NCBI GenBank assembly: GCA_023151275.1
Contig: JAKLJI010000002.1
Location: forward strand, 1-64,000
Direction of reading: 5' to 3'
Origin: Bacteroidia bacterium
GTDB taxonomy: Bacteria > Bacteroidota > Bacteroidia > UKL13-3
Length of the DNA stretch: 64,000 bases
Shown: piece after piece, positions 1 to 8,300 of the stretch
Layout of the letters: each line of letters starts with the position of its first letter
Position numbering within the stretch: position 1 is the first letter of the stretch
Position numbers and translations under genes: made by a program
The notes under the pieces: model-generated
What the model was told of the DNA's origin: nothing
The model's database searches: none
What the model saw: the letters and a program-made list of their open reading frames with translations, nothing else

Positions 1-1
1 A

Positions 2-154
2 AAGGAGGCAAAGCACCCTTGGCACCTCTCAAACTTGATAGCATTTATCCGCTTGAATCTATTTGTGAAAATTGACCTTAAAAAATGGCTCGATAAACCC
101 TTTTTAGATGACGATGAAATTGATAAATTGGATTTACAACTAACCCTATTTTAA
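2..154 (+). pseudogene. IS4-like transposase, C-terminal end only
   Basis: An open frame enters from the left edge and stops with TAA at 152-154. It encodes about 50 residues, including FIRLNLFVKIDLKKWLDKPF and ending in QLTLF. A hydrophobic F-x-R-x-N-L-F stretch followed by a W-L-(D/N)-K-P-F segment and a short acidic tail is what I recall for the C-terminus of IS4-family transposases in Bacteroidota. The catalytic part lies outside the window, so I cannot say whether the element is intact. It lies immediately before a truncated IS5-like transposase, which suggests IS-on-IS insertion or decay. The family assignment is from memory of the C-terminal pattern and is moderately sure. Confidence 0.55.
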
Positions 155-250
155 ATTAAGGGGGGGATTATTTTCTAAAAGTGCTTTCTTTGATGTCGAA
201 ACCCGCATCAAATCAGGATTCTATTTTCTGTTTCCGAACGTTTTGGACGG

Positions 251-712
251 GTGTGGGTTTCAATATTAAGAACTAAAACAACAGGAGTAATTGGAGGGGC
301 ATTAAGTTTTGACAAAAATATTTACGATGGGAATACTCTTGATGAGGCGTTAAATCAGTACCAAAAATTGATTGGAAAAGAACCTCGGAAAATAATTCTT
401 GATTTAGGATACCGGGGTCGATCAAAAATAAATTCTACAGAAATTGTAACTCCAGACAAGTTTAAAAGGACAAAAATAAGTCAATACCTCAGGAGGAAGC
501 ATCAAAAAGACAAGAGACGACGAAGTAGCATAGAGCCAGTAATAGGTCACTTAAAGCAAGATCATCGGGTTGGAAGAAACTACTTGAAGGGACTTAAGGG
601 AGACCAAATAAACATCCTTCTAGCAGCTGCAGCCTACAACTTCAAGCGGTTCATCCGCTTGAAGGGGTGGTGTATTGACTTCTCAAACTTTCTATATATA
701 TATTGGAACTGA
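251..712 (+). pseudogene. IS5-like transposase, 5'-truncated
   Basis: The frame encodes the C-terminal half of an IS5-family DDE transposase. The segment ILDLGYRGRSK carries the second catalytic aspartate, and SSIEPVIGHLKQDHRVGRNY carries the glutamate in the usual IS5 context, followed by a hydrophobic AAAAYNFKRF stretch. The N-terminal DNA-binding part and the first aspartate are missing: the frame opens with GTG at 251 and the homologous region starts only a few codons later. At 153 residues it is well under half of a normal IS5 transposase (about 300 or more). The sequence at 770-788 could be the right terminus but no matching left inverted repeat is present. It is almost certainly non-functional debris beside the polysaccharide cluster. 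Confidence 0.8.
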
Positions 713-790
713 CTCTATGGTCTTTTATGTATCGTAACAGAATTCAATTTGCTCAAGAAAACCAAAATTGACTTTTTGAGGGACGACTAC

Positions 791-1555
791 CTACCTTAAA
801 CTCTGAGAAACTATCCTGTACTGAAAAATCTTAATAAGCGGCTTCAACAACAAGGTGTACCAACGAGGATTCAGACCATTAATTTTCCAGGCCTTACGAT
901 CTTCAATATTGGCTTGAATACGGTTCCATAGGGTTCGGTTACTTTTTCCTCCTGTGCGCATCCTTACAAAATACTTGGGTAAATAATGCACCTTGATTTT
1001 ATGTTTCAACATCAGACGCAACATCAATTCATAGTCGGCAGCAAAGCGTAAACTGGTATTGAAAGCCCCGTATTTCTCATAAATCTCCCGTTTTACAAAA
1101 AATACGGGATGAGGAGGCATAAATCCGCGATAATAACTTCTATCGTGATAAACACCGGCATCCCAGGTTCTTACAATTCTATCCGGATTGGAATTGGAGA
1201 TGTAATACAAATTGGCATAGAGCGCATCGCAAGAGGTTTGCTCAAACGCCTCCACCACCTGAGAAATCACCCGATTATTCATGTAAAAATCATCTGAATG
1301 CAGCAAGGCGATGATATCTCCTGTTGCTTTGGCAATGCCTTTATTCAGCGCAAAATAAACCCCATCGTCGGGCTCAGAAATAAACAGATCGATTTGCTTG
1401 CCATAAGATTCAACCAACTCAACCGTACCATCTTTGGAGCCACCATCCACAATAATGTATTCGATATCGGAATAGGTTTGTTCAAGCACCGACGAAATAG
1501 CATCCGGCAAGAAACGCTTATTGGAGAAAACGGCTGTGATAATAGAAACCTTCAT
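791..1555 (-). CDS. family 2 glycosyltransferase
   Basis: A 254-residue GT-A fold glycosyltransferase of family GT2. The N-terminus starts with the nucleotide-binding strand VSIITAVFSNKRF, followed by IIVDGGSKDGTVE, the usual DGxSxDGT loop, and a DD metal-binding motif in LLHSDDFY near residue 90. It probably adds one sugar of the polysaccharide repeat unit on undecaprenyl phosphate at the inner membrane; donor and acceptor cannot be read from sequence. The length and the DGGSKDGT start resemble WcaA/PGL-type enzymes. It is the last gene of the minus-strand cluster and its ATG overlaps the stop of the upstream GT2 gene by four bases, which implies translational coupling. IS debris begins directly downstream. 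Confidence 0.88.
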   Translation of the reverse strand: MKVSIITAVFSNKRFLPDAISSVLEQTYSDIEYIIVDGGSKDGTVELVESYGKQIDLFISEPDDGVYFALNKGIAKATGDIIALLHSDDFYMNNRVISQVVEAFEQTSCDALYANLYYISNSNPDRIVRTWDAGVYHDRSYYRGFMPPHPVFFVKREIYEKYGAFNTSLRFAADYELMLRLMLKHKIKVHYLPKYFVRMRTGGKSNRTLWNRIQANIEDRKAWKINGLNPRWYTLLLKPLIKIFQYRIVSQSLR

Positions 1556-2376
1556 GGCATTACCTGATTAATGGTTTTTCTGCCCGGATCGAAGAACCAG
1601 CCCCATTTGTTGAAATAGCGGATAGCCGAATTGATATGGTACCAAAGAAGTTTCGGATTTTTATAAGAGCCCTTTTGGTAGTGGTGAACAATGCTCACCT
1701 CGGGATAATAAATGGTTTGGTATTGTTGATTGATGCGCCGACTTAAATCGGTATCTTCCAAATACATGAAAAAGCCTTCATCAAATAAACCCGTGTATTT
1801 TAAGGCATCGCAGCGCATCAGCATAAAACAACCAGAGAGGTTGGCAACCTGCATAATTTGGTTGTAATCGCGGTGTTTTAACTCGTACTGGTTCATGCGT
1901 TTTTCCATGATACCTTTCAAAAAACCGGGAACAAAACGCCTAAAAATTAAATCGGAAGGCCCCGGCAATTGCTTGCAGAGGTATTGGGTTTCACCGTCGG
2001 GATACGTGATTTTGGGCATAATCAATCCCACATTCGGATGCGAATCAAGGTATTGAATAAGTTTCACCAAAGCCTCCGCATTGAACTCGATGTCTGGGTT
2101 AAGCACCAAATGGTACTGAGAATCCTGCAAAGACCTCTGAATAGCAATATTGTGCGCTTTGCCGTAGCCGAGGTTGCTAGGACTTTTTAGGTATTCGATG
2201 TCATTAAAATCAGTTGTCAAACTCCGCAAAGAATCGTCACTTGAATTATCGACAAGTATCATTTTTTTTCGGACAGGAATTGCCTGAAACATCTGAATTA
2301 GTTCATGAATCTGCCGTGGCGGATTATGAAATAAAACCAAAGAAGCAGTAAGTTGAATTGGCTGATTTTCTGACAT
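1552..2376 (-). CDS. family 2 glycosyltransferase (rhamnosyltransferase-like)
   Basis: A GT2 enzyme of about 274 residues. It contains the nucleotide-binding segment LVLFHNPPRQ, ILVDNSSDD, a central NPDIEF (DxE-type metal site), and MYLEDTDLSRR with the conserved E-D general-base pair. This layout is typical of the WbbL/rhamnosyltransferase-like branch of GT2, although the sugar cannot be deduced. I start it at the ATG at 2376 rather than the in-frame TTG at 2385. It sits 20 bases after the upstream GT4 gene and overlaps the next gene by four bases, so it is part of the same transcription unit. Its likely role is a side-chain or backbone sugar transfer in the exopolysaccharide repeat unit. 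Confidence 0.87.
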   Translation of the reverse strand: MSENQPIQLTASLVLFHNPPRQIHELIQMFQAIPVRKKMILVDNSSDDSLRSLTTDFNDIEYLKSPSNLGYGKAHNIAIQRSLQDSQYHLVLNPDIEFNAEALVKLIQYLDSHPNVGLIMPKITYPDGETQYLCKQLPGPSDLIFRRFVPGFLKGIMEKRMNQYELKHRDYNQIMQVANLSGCFMLMRCDALKYTGLFDEGFFMYLEDTDLSRRINQQYQTIYYPEVSIVHHYQKGSYKNPKLLWYHINSAIRYFNKWGWFFDPGRKTINQVMP

Positions 2377-2396
2377 TGCCTTCAAATAAAGTAAAT

Positions 2397-3461
2397 TTAG
2401 GAATTATCCAGCAAGCTTTGGTATAGATTAAAATAGCTTTTGGCCATATTTTCAGCATCTGGAAAACGTAATTCTACCTTGTTTCCTGCTAGTTCAAGCG
2501 CATCTAATCGTTCAATTAAATCGGTTTCGGAATTACTTTTAAACAAGCTAACTCCCTTATCATTTAATGCTGCAAGTTCAGTATGCGGAGGAATATCCGA
2601 AAGCAAACAAGGTAATTTCCAAGCCAAGGCCTCAATTACAGAAAAAGGCAAGCCCTCTGATAAAGAGGCAGAAATATAGAGACTGGCCATGCTTCTCTCC
2701 TTGCCAAGCTCATCGGAGTTCAGCTGACCACAAAAATGAATTTGAGGAAATTCTTTGTATTTTTCTATTAGTGATTCAAGCAATGGCCCTTTACCTGCCA
2801 TGCGCAATTGGGCAGTTTTACTCCACTTAGACTTTAAAAAGGCATTGATGATTAATTCCGGATTCTTTCTTGGAATAAGAAGTCCTGCAACTAAAAAATA
2901 GGTTTTCTCTTCATTCAGGTTAGGATAAGGATTAACAGTTGGTTTGGGAATTCCATTTGGGATAATATGTAGATTTTGGCCAAGCCTGGAGCCAAATTTG
3001 TCCCTTAGAAACCTAGAAACCACAACTTGCCCTTCCAATTTTTTAAAAGCCTTAAACTCGGCATCTGCAAATTTTCTTCCTAAAAAGCTGCCATAGGTAT
3101 CGCAATAATTTTCAATAATATCACTTTGCAACACACCAACACGTTTAAATCCAACACCAAATTTGGAGGAAAAAACGGTTGGACGAAGCGTAGAAGTTTG
3201 AATTATATCTGGATTAATTTGCCTGAGTATTCTTTTGAACAAGATGCCAATTGCAAAAGTTGGCCAACAGCGTTTGATTCCAAGTTTATAAACCGGCACG
3301 CCCAAGTTTTCGAAAAACTTTTCTTCGGAATCAATTGGTTCAGTTGATAAAGTTAGAATTGATGGTTCATGACCTAATTTGATTAATTCAGGAATTAGGC
3401 AGATAAGTTGACTGGTAATCCCGCCTCTTTCTAAGGTTGATTGTATGAATAGAATTCGCAT
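2397..3461 (-). CDS. family 4 glycosyltransferase
   Basis: A GT-B fold enzyme of 354 residues. The N-terminal domain begins with RILFIQSTLERGGITSQL, the usual glycine-rich acceptor-side start (GGxxxxL). The C-terminal Rossmann domain contains AGLLIPRKNPELII and the signature SEGLPFSVIEAL, the E(x7)E motif that binds the nucleotide sugar in GT4 retaining enzymes. The ATG at 3461 shares one base with the stop codon of the upstream GT2 gene (TGATG), so the two are translationally coupled. An in-frame TTG one codon earlier is less likely. Function: transfer of a sugar onto the lipid-linked repeat unit; specificity unknown. Confidence 0.88.
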   Translation of the reverse strand: MRILFIQSTLERGGITSQLICLIPELIKLGHEPSILTLSTEPIDSEEKFFENLGVPVYKLGIKRCWPTFAIGILFKRILRQINPDIIQTSTLRPTVFSSKFGVGFKRVGVLQSDIIENYCDTYGSFLGRKFADAEFKAFKKLEGQVVVSRFLRDKFGSRLGQNLHIIPNGIPKPTVNPYPNLNEEKTYFLVAGLLIPRKNPELIINAFLKSKWSKTAQLRMAGKGPLLESLIEKYKEFPQIHFCGQLNSDELGKERSMASLYISASLSEGLPFSVIEALAWKLPCLLSDIPPHTELAALNDKGVSLFKSNSETDLIERLDALELAGNKVELRFPDAENMAKSYFNLYQSLLDNS

Positions 3462-4408
3462 CAATTAACCTGCTTAACTTTTAAGATTAATGAAAACAGG
3501 AATTTCGCTATAGGTACAGGGAAACTCGAAATTACCTTTAAAAGAAGCAACTGATTTGGACGTGAATAATAATCCATTCTAGGGTCAAGAAAAAATGCGT
3601 TAGCCTCTTTAGTCTTTCCTACTAACATATTGGAAAGGCCAACCAAAAAGAGGTTTTTTGCTGCCATAGCCATTATCCCTTCTGAGAGTCCTTTATCTTC
3701 TGTTTTGGCAGCAATTTTTTCAAGCACCCCAATTACTGGCAATTCCTGAAGTAATCTTTCAGGAACATCCGATCTATTTTCGGCATTTCTCCAATAAATT
3801 GCACCAGGTCTTTGACTAATATAAACCGGTTTATTTAGAAACATTTTCAAAAACAAAACTGTATCCTCTCCATAAGAAAGATCAACGGGAAAACCACCAA
3901 GACTTTGGAAAAAGGCTTTAGAACAGGCCATGTTATAAGAAGTAACAGGCATATCTGCAGCGATATAATTCAAAGGAAAATCAACCAACTTAAAGAATCT
4001 TCCTTCCTCCTGTGTTTGAATGATTTTGCGTTCTCTTTTTCTACCTGTTCTGGTTACAATATGGTAGGAATCTGCATAAGCTCCTCCATCCGGAAAGGCT
4101 TCAATCATTTCTTTCAATTCTGCCAAATGGTGTGGCAAAAACTCATCATCAGCATCTAAAAAGACCAAATATTGGAATTTTGCCTCGGATGCACCTTTAT
4201 TTCGGGCAAATGAAACACCCTGCCTTGTTTCAAATAAGACTTTTATCCTCGAATCAATAATTGATTCAAGTTCTTTTAAGCTATCATCATTTGAATTGTT
4301 ATCTACAATTAATAGTTCAAAATCCCTACAACTCTGAGCAAGAACCGATTTTACGGCTCTAGCGATATATGATCTTTTATTGTATAACGGAATAATTACA
4401 CTGAACAT
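3461..4408 (-). CDS. family 2 glycosyltransferase
   Basis: A 315-residue GT2 enzyme with a clean N-terminal GT-A domain: FSVIIPLYNKRSYI, LLIVDNNSNDDSL, then FLDADDEF as the DxD-type metal-binding motif near residue 88. The C-terminal third is hydrophobic and amphipathic (FPVPIAKFLFSLILKVK), probably a membrane-association segment. It lies three bases downstream of the preceding GT2 gene and its stop overlaps the start of the GT4 gene after it. It is one of four GT2 enzymes in the cluster, so several different linkages are likely made. No residue in the sequence tells the sugar. Confidence 0.88.
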   Translation of the reverse strand: MFSVIIPLYNKRSYIARAVKSVLAQSCRDFELLIVDNNSNDDSLKELESIIDSRIKVLFETRQGVSFARNKGASEAKFQYLVFLDADDEFLPHHLAELKEMIEAFPDGGAYADSYHIVTRTGRKRERKIIQTQEEGRFFKLVDFPLNYIAADMPVTSYNMACSKAFFQSLGGFPVDLSYGEDTVLFLKMFLNKPVYISQRPGAIYWRNAENRSDVPERLLQELPVIGVLEKIAAKTEDKGLSEGIMAMAAKNLFLVGLSNMLVGKTKEANAFFLDPRMDYYSRPNQLLLLKVISSFPVPIAKFLFSLILKVKQVN

Positions 4409-4411
4409 AAG

Positions 4412-5248
4412 TTAGGAAAGATGAGAGTATTTTAATTTCCGATAAACCAAAAGTGCAAATGGGATTTTACTCAATAAGGTTAGCCATTTAGCTTTTCTAC
4501 TTTTTGCTTTAAATGTCAACTCTAAATGGGGAATGAGGTTTGAATTAAAAAGCATCAAAAGTCTCTTATCCTCCTCAAACATGGAGGTAAAATTAGAACT
4601 TTGAGAAGAAATTCCTGTTTCAGCGTAAACTCCAAAAACAAAATCAAAAAACAGGAAGGCTCCTACCCCATTCTTGTAATACAAAGAATTAAAAAAATGA
4701 GCATCTGCTTTAATTGGAAAATCTTTGTAATGAAACCCACCAAAATCCCTCAAGGTTTCCACCCTACAAACCATGGATTGATGATTCAAATTCAACAAGC
4801 CGTTCACCAAATTTTGTTCAAGTTGAGCAGAATACCTTCTAATAAAACTTGTTTCCTTAATTCGTACTTGGGTATGGCCATATAAAATCTTTATCTGTTC
4901 GGGTATGGGCCTTGCGAAAACTTCTGTTAAGATTTCAGGCCTATCCGGAAAAGCATCACCCATATTCATAAACCAAATCCAATCTCCTGAAGCCACCTGC
5001 AAGGCTTTGTTCATAGCATCGTAAGGTCCTTGATCATTGCCGTAGATAACAGATGAGATGCACGATTTACATGCCTGAAAAATTTCCTGGTACTGGAGTC
5101 CATCGCCCTTTTGAACAATTAAGTATTCAAGATTTGGATAAACCAGCTTTTTTACACTTTCTAGCGTGCGAATTGTTTCATCCAAACTTTGTTTGAAGGA
5201 GACAGAAACAACAGTGATTCTTGGAAGTTCAATGGGTTGCATTCTCAT
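4412..5248 (-). CDS. family 2 glycosyltransferase, atypical metal motif
   Basis: A 278-residue member of the GT2 branch that includes Bacteroides-type capsule transferases. The start ITVVSVSFKQSLDETIRTLE and the YLIVQKGDGLQY segment correspond to the nucleotide-binding strand and the D-G loop. The metal-binding position reads WIWFMNMGDAF rather than a plain DxD, which is usual for this branch (NxGD). A later HQSMVCR segment matches the conserved histidine region of these enzymes. Its 5' end overlaps the polymerase gene by 20 bases from ATG 5248, or 14 from a second ATG at 5242. Role inferred: sugar transfer in repeat-unit assembly. Confidence 0.82.
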   Translation of the reverse strand: MRMQPIELPRITVVSVSFKQSLDETIRTLESVKKLVYPNLEYLIVQKGDGLQYQEIFQACKSCISSVIYGNDQGPYDAMNKALQVASGDWIWFMNMGDAFPDRPEILTEVFARPIPEQIKILYGHTQVRIKETSFIRRYSAQLEQNLVNGLLNLNHQSMVCRVETLRDFGGFHYKDFPIKADAHFFNSLYYKNGVGAFLFFDFVFGVYAETGISSQSSNFTSMFEEDKRLLMLFNSNLIPHLELTFKAKSRKAKWLTLLSKIPFALLVYRKLKYSHLS

Positions 5249-6485
5249 CTAAAGCAAGCTTAAAAGTAGGCTGATTTACCCTAAAGTACCAAACCAAATC
5301 AATTGCTATTAAACAAAGTGGCTGTAAGCTATAGTAAATGCTATTGGGTTGAAGATTGAATTGAACAAAAAACAAAACAAATACAATCCAAGAGCCGGAG
5401 AAGTAAGAACGCCGAAAACTTATCCATAAAAACCAGGCGAACAAGAGAGTAGCAATTCCATATTGCCCCCACAAAAACACAAAACAATTGTGTGGTACGT
5501 GAATTCCCCATTGGGTGAAATCTCCCCAGGAATCATCAAATGCAAGAGAACCTGGACCTAACACATACCCATTATTTTCAATAAATCTGAAACCAGCATC
5601 CAAACTATTTTTCCTTTCGTGGTCGCTGTTTGAGGATTTTGAATTTTCCTTGGCAAAAAACAACCTGGCCACCGATGAATTAGGATTCTCCCTAAAATAT
5701 TCCATCATCATGGGCATGGAAGCTATTATTCCCAATACAAATACACCAGCTATGACTAAATAGATTTTCCAAAATTCAAACTTCATCCTTAGATAAATTC
5801 GGTATGCCCCATAAAGTAAAGCAATTACCAAACCCTGCCTAGACCCAGAAAGTTCAAGCAAGTAAAGTGCGAATACCCAAAATACGATACCCATAACATT
5901 TTGAAAAATGGAGCTTTTTGGGGGTCTGAATAACCAAGCAAGAACAAGTAAAATCAATAATGTATTAGCAAAAGTATTGGCATCAATTAGGGTTCCTCCT
6001 ACTCGATTCAAATTCTTACTTACGTTTTCTGAAAGCAGCAAAGCAAACAAAATGGGTTGAGACGATTCAAGAATACCCTGAACAATTAAAACTCCTGCTG
6101 CAATTAAAACCAATTTATATAGGAACTTTCTGGCTGATTCAAAATCAGGAAACATGAAAAATGTCCAGGAGAAATATATCAAGTAAATCAGCACCCTAAC
6201 CAAATCATTAATTTTAGGTGAAGCGCCATGAACCAACCATTCGATTACAAAAAAGACAATAGAAAGGGAAAAATAAAAAACAGAAATCCAGGAAATCGTT
6301 GTAATAAAAAAACGCTCCGGATTAAATCGCCTTACCAGGTAATAACTAGAGACACCCAAACATAGCATTAAAATAAAAAGGTAAGGTACCCTGAAAAGGC
6401 CCGTTAGCAAATACAAATTGGTAATTAAAACCACACCAACCAGGTAATTGAGAAATTTTTCCAGCTTACTTGGTTCTCCCATCAT
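5229..6485 (-). CDS. O-antigen polymerase/ligase-like membrane protein (Wzy-like)
   Basis: A 418-residue integral membrane protein with about ten to twelve hydrophobic segments and one large periplasmic loop at roughly residues 250-330. The segment LELSGSRQGLVIALL before that loop and HNCFVFLWGQYG after it are the arginine- and histidine-bearing motifs of the O-antigen ligase/polymerase family. In a cluster with a flippase and a Wzz-like protein, the simplest reading is the Wzy polymerase that joins repeat units in the periplasm. A WaaL-type ligase cannot be excluded because the two share the fold and motifs. It overlaps the upstream GT4 gene by four bases and the downstream GT2 gene by 20. 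Confidence 0.78.
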   Translation of the reverse strand: MMGEPSKLEKFLNYLVGVVLITNLYLLTGLFRVPYLFILMLCLGVSSYYLVRRFNPERFFITTISWISVFYFSLSIVFFVIEWLVHGASPKINDLVRVLIYLIYFSWTFFMFPDFESARKFLYKLVLIAAGVLIVQGILESSQPILFALLLSENVSKNLNRVGGTLIDANTFANTLLILLVLAWLFRPPKSSIFQNVMGIVFWVFALYLLELSGSRQGLVIALLYGAYRIYLRMKFEFWKIYLVIAGVFVLGIIASMPMMMEYFRENPNSSVARLFFAKENSKSSNSDHERKNSLDAGFRFIENNGYVLGPGSLAFDDSWGDFTQWGIHVPHNCFVFLWGQYGIATLLFAWFLWISFRRSYFSGSWIVFVLFFVQFNLQPNSIYYSLQPLCLIAIDLVWYFRVNQPTFKLALDENATH

Positions 6486-7678
6486 ACATCAATTAATTGG
6501 CTTTGAATCACTTTAACCAAAAAATCACCAAGTGCAATCTGTCTTTCTTTGTTTCTCTTTTCAACTTCTTGAATTGGAAGCTTAGATAAGTTAAGTACCT
6601 GTTTTAAAGCCTGAGCAAGACTTTGAGAATCCCCGGTTTTAAAATACACTTCGTTATTTCCTTGAATTTCAAGATTCACAGGTATATCGCTCATTACAAC
6701 AGGAATCCCCATAGAAACCGCCTCAAAAACGGAACCGCCGCCAGGTCCTCCTTCAAACAAGGTTGGTTGAACCAGAGCTCTAGCATTCCACATTATTTTT
6801 CTCTGATGACTTTTAGGAATGAAGCCCAATAGAATTACTTTCTCTGATAATCCCAACTGATTGATTAGACCAATCAATTCATCCAGATAACCAGGATTCC
6901 TGTAATCATGCTGAGCGCCTGTACATACCAGTTTGAAATTCAATTCCGGATTCTGGGTAATAAATTCGGCAAAAGCCAAAAAGGCTGTTTTATGGTCTTT
7001 ATGAATCCAGAACTGATTCGAAATCAAAAAATAATTAGTGGGTAATTTGTACTCAGAAATATCAATAGCATCAAGTTTGGAGTTATCATCAGCAAGGGGG
7101 CAAAAGGGCATTGCATAAACTCTCGCACTCGCTGAAGGGAAAAACTTTTTTGCATCCGAGGCTACCGCTTTTGAATTGACAATTAAAGCTTTGGAAAGGG
7201 TAAGCATTTTATGGAAAAATGCATCTCTCAGTAAAGATTCTTTTTTATTGAAGAACCCTGGATAATACTTATGCTGAAAATCATAAATATATCCTAGCCA
7301 AGGTTTAGAAAATCCTTTAGGAGCCAGCTCAAAAAAAGGGAAAATGATATCTAGAGATTTGGATTTATCTAAAAACTCTTCTTGATTTCTGCAAAAAATT
7401 GGTCTTATATGCGTTTCAAGGAAAAACACCTCTTCTAATTTTGAAATATCAGGGGGAGGAACAGGTTTAAACCGTTTTAATTTAACTAACTTCCAAATAA
7501 CTCTTCTTAGGACTGGTTTTAATGAATTATCTTGTTTGGGTTGAGTTATGAATACTTCAATTTCTAAGCCATGACGCTCCTTAACTGCCATCAATCCTTT
7601 TAAGATAATTCGGATAAAATCTACACCACCACCCCAAAGGATAAAACCACTTGTATTTATGCCGATTTTTATCCCCAT
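6482..7678 (-). CDS. family 4 glycosyltransferase
   Basis: A GT-B enzyme of 398 residues. The N-terminus GIKIGINTSGFILWGGGVDF has the glycine-rich start of GT4 enzymes, and the C-terminal domain has FLISNQFWIHKDH, LLGFIPKSHQRKIMWNA and the nucleotide-sugar site FEGGPGGGSVFEAVSMG with the two conserved glutamates. The extra glycines between the glutamates are seen in some mannosyltransferase-like members. Its ATG at 7678 abuts the end of the acyltransferase gene (one shared base), and its stop overlaps the polymerase start. It is part of the same operon and probably adds a sugar to the lipid-linked intermediate. Confidence 0.87.
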   Translation of the reverse strand: MGIKIGINTSGFILWGGGVDFIRIILKGLMAVKERHGLEIEVFITQPKQDNSLKPVLRRVIWKLVKLKRFKPVPPPDISKLEEVFFLETHIRPIFCRNQEEFLDKSKSLDIIFPFFELAPKGFSKPWLGYIYDFQHKYYPGFFNKKESLLRDAFFHKMLTLSKALIVNSKAVASDAKKFFPSASARVYAMPFCPLADDNSKLDAIDISEYKLPTNYFLISNQFWIHKDHKTAFLAFAEFITQNPELNFKLVCTGAQHDYRNPGYLDELIGLINQLGLSEKVILLGFIPKSHQRKIMWNARALVQPTLFEGGPGGGSVFEAVSMGIPVVMSDIPVNLEIQGNNEVYFKTGDSQSLAQALKQVLNLSKLPIQEVEKRNKERQIALGDFLVKVIQSQLIDV

Positions 7679-8298
7679 TAGCTTATTCTTTTGGCAGGCA
7701 CACCAACATAGGTGCCTGGCTCAACAATTGATTTAGTTATAACGGCTCCAGCTCCAATAACCGCATCATCACAAATTGAAATCCGCTCTACGGTACATGC
7801 GCCAATTCCCATAAAAACGCGCTTGCCAATTTTCACATTTCCAGCAATGTGAACAGCTGGTGAGATTGTTGTAAAATCTCCAATTACAGATTCATGTCCA
7901 ACATAACTTTTCACATTCAAATGTACATGGTTACCAATGCTTACATCGGTGGTTACAATAACACCAGGTGCTAATAATAATCCATGTCCAAATTGACAAT
8001 ATTCGTAATCGTAAAAAGCAGAAGGATGAATGGCGTCGGGAAATTCAACACCAGAAAATTTACTAATTTCTTGACCTAGTTTTGCTCTGAGTTTTGGATT
8101 TCCAATTCCTATCCAAACTTTATGGTTGCCATGGGTGATTAGTTCTTTGAATCGTTCTTCGGAAATTACTTCAATACCATGTATCTGAGATCCAACAAAA
8201 TCTCTTCCTACGAAATGATCCGGTTTGGCTTGTCCGGATGCTCTTAGAATCCATTCGCTTTCGCGAGCTTGCCCACTAGATCCCAGAATAAAATTCAT
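7678..8298 (-). CDS. NeuD/PglD-type sugar O- or N-acyltransferase
   Basis: A 206-residue two-domain enzyme. Residues 1-75 form the small Rossmann-like nucleotide-sugar domain (start NFILGSSGQARESEWIL). Residues 85-206 are a left-handed beta-helix built of hexapeptide repeats, for example VTTDVSIGNHVHLNVKSYVG and IGKRVFMGIGACTVERISI, with the C-terminal VPAKRI typical of the family. The expected catalytic histidine lies in the helix region (HPSAFYDYEY or NHVHLN). The family transfers an acetyl group from acetyl-CoA to an amino sugar nucleotide. It sits three bases after a DegT aminotransferase, the same pairing as PglE/PglD in bacillosamine synthesis, so the pair probably makes an N-acylated amino sugar for the polysaccharide. 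The exact sugar is inference. Confidence 0.85.
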   Translation of the reverse strand: MNFILGSSGQARESEWILRASGQAKPDHFVGRDFVGSQIHGIEVISEERFKELITHGNHKVWIGIGNPKLRAKLGQEISKFSGVEFPDAIHPSAFYDYEYCQFGHGLLLAPGVIVTTDVSIGNHVHLNVKSYVGHESVIGDFTTISPAVHIAGNVKIGKRVFMGIGACTVERISICDDAVIGAGAVITKSIVEPGTYVGVPAKRIS

Positions 8299-8300
8299 GG

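Noticed and set aside
791-1567. Plus-strand frames opposite the glycosyltransferase genes
   Set aside because: They are antisense shadows without coding character, and the minus-strand genes have clear motifs.
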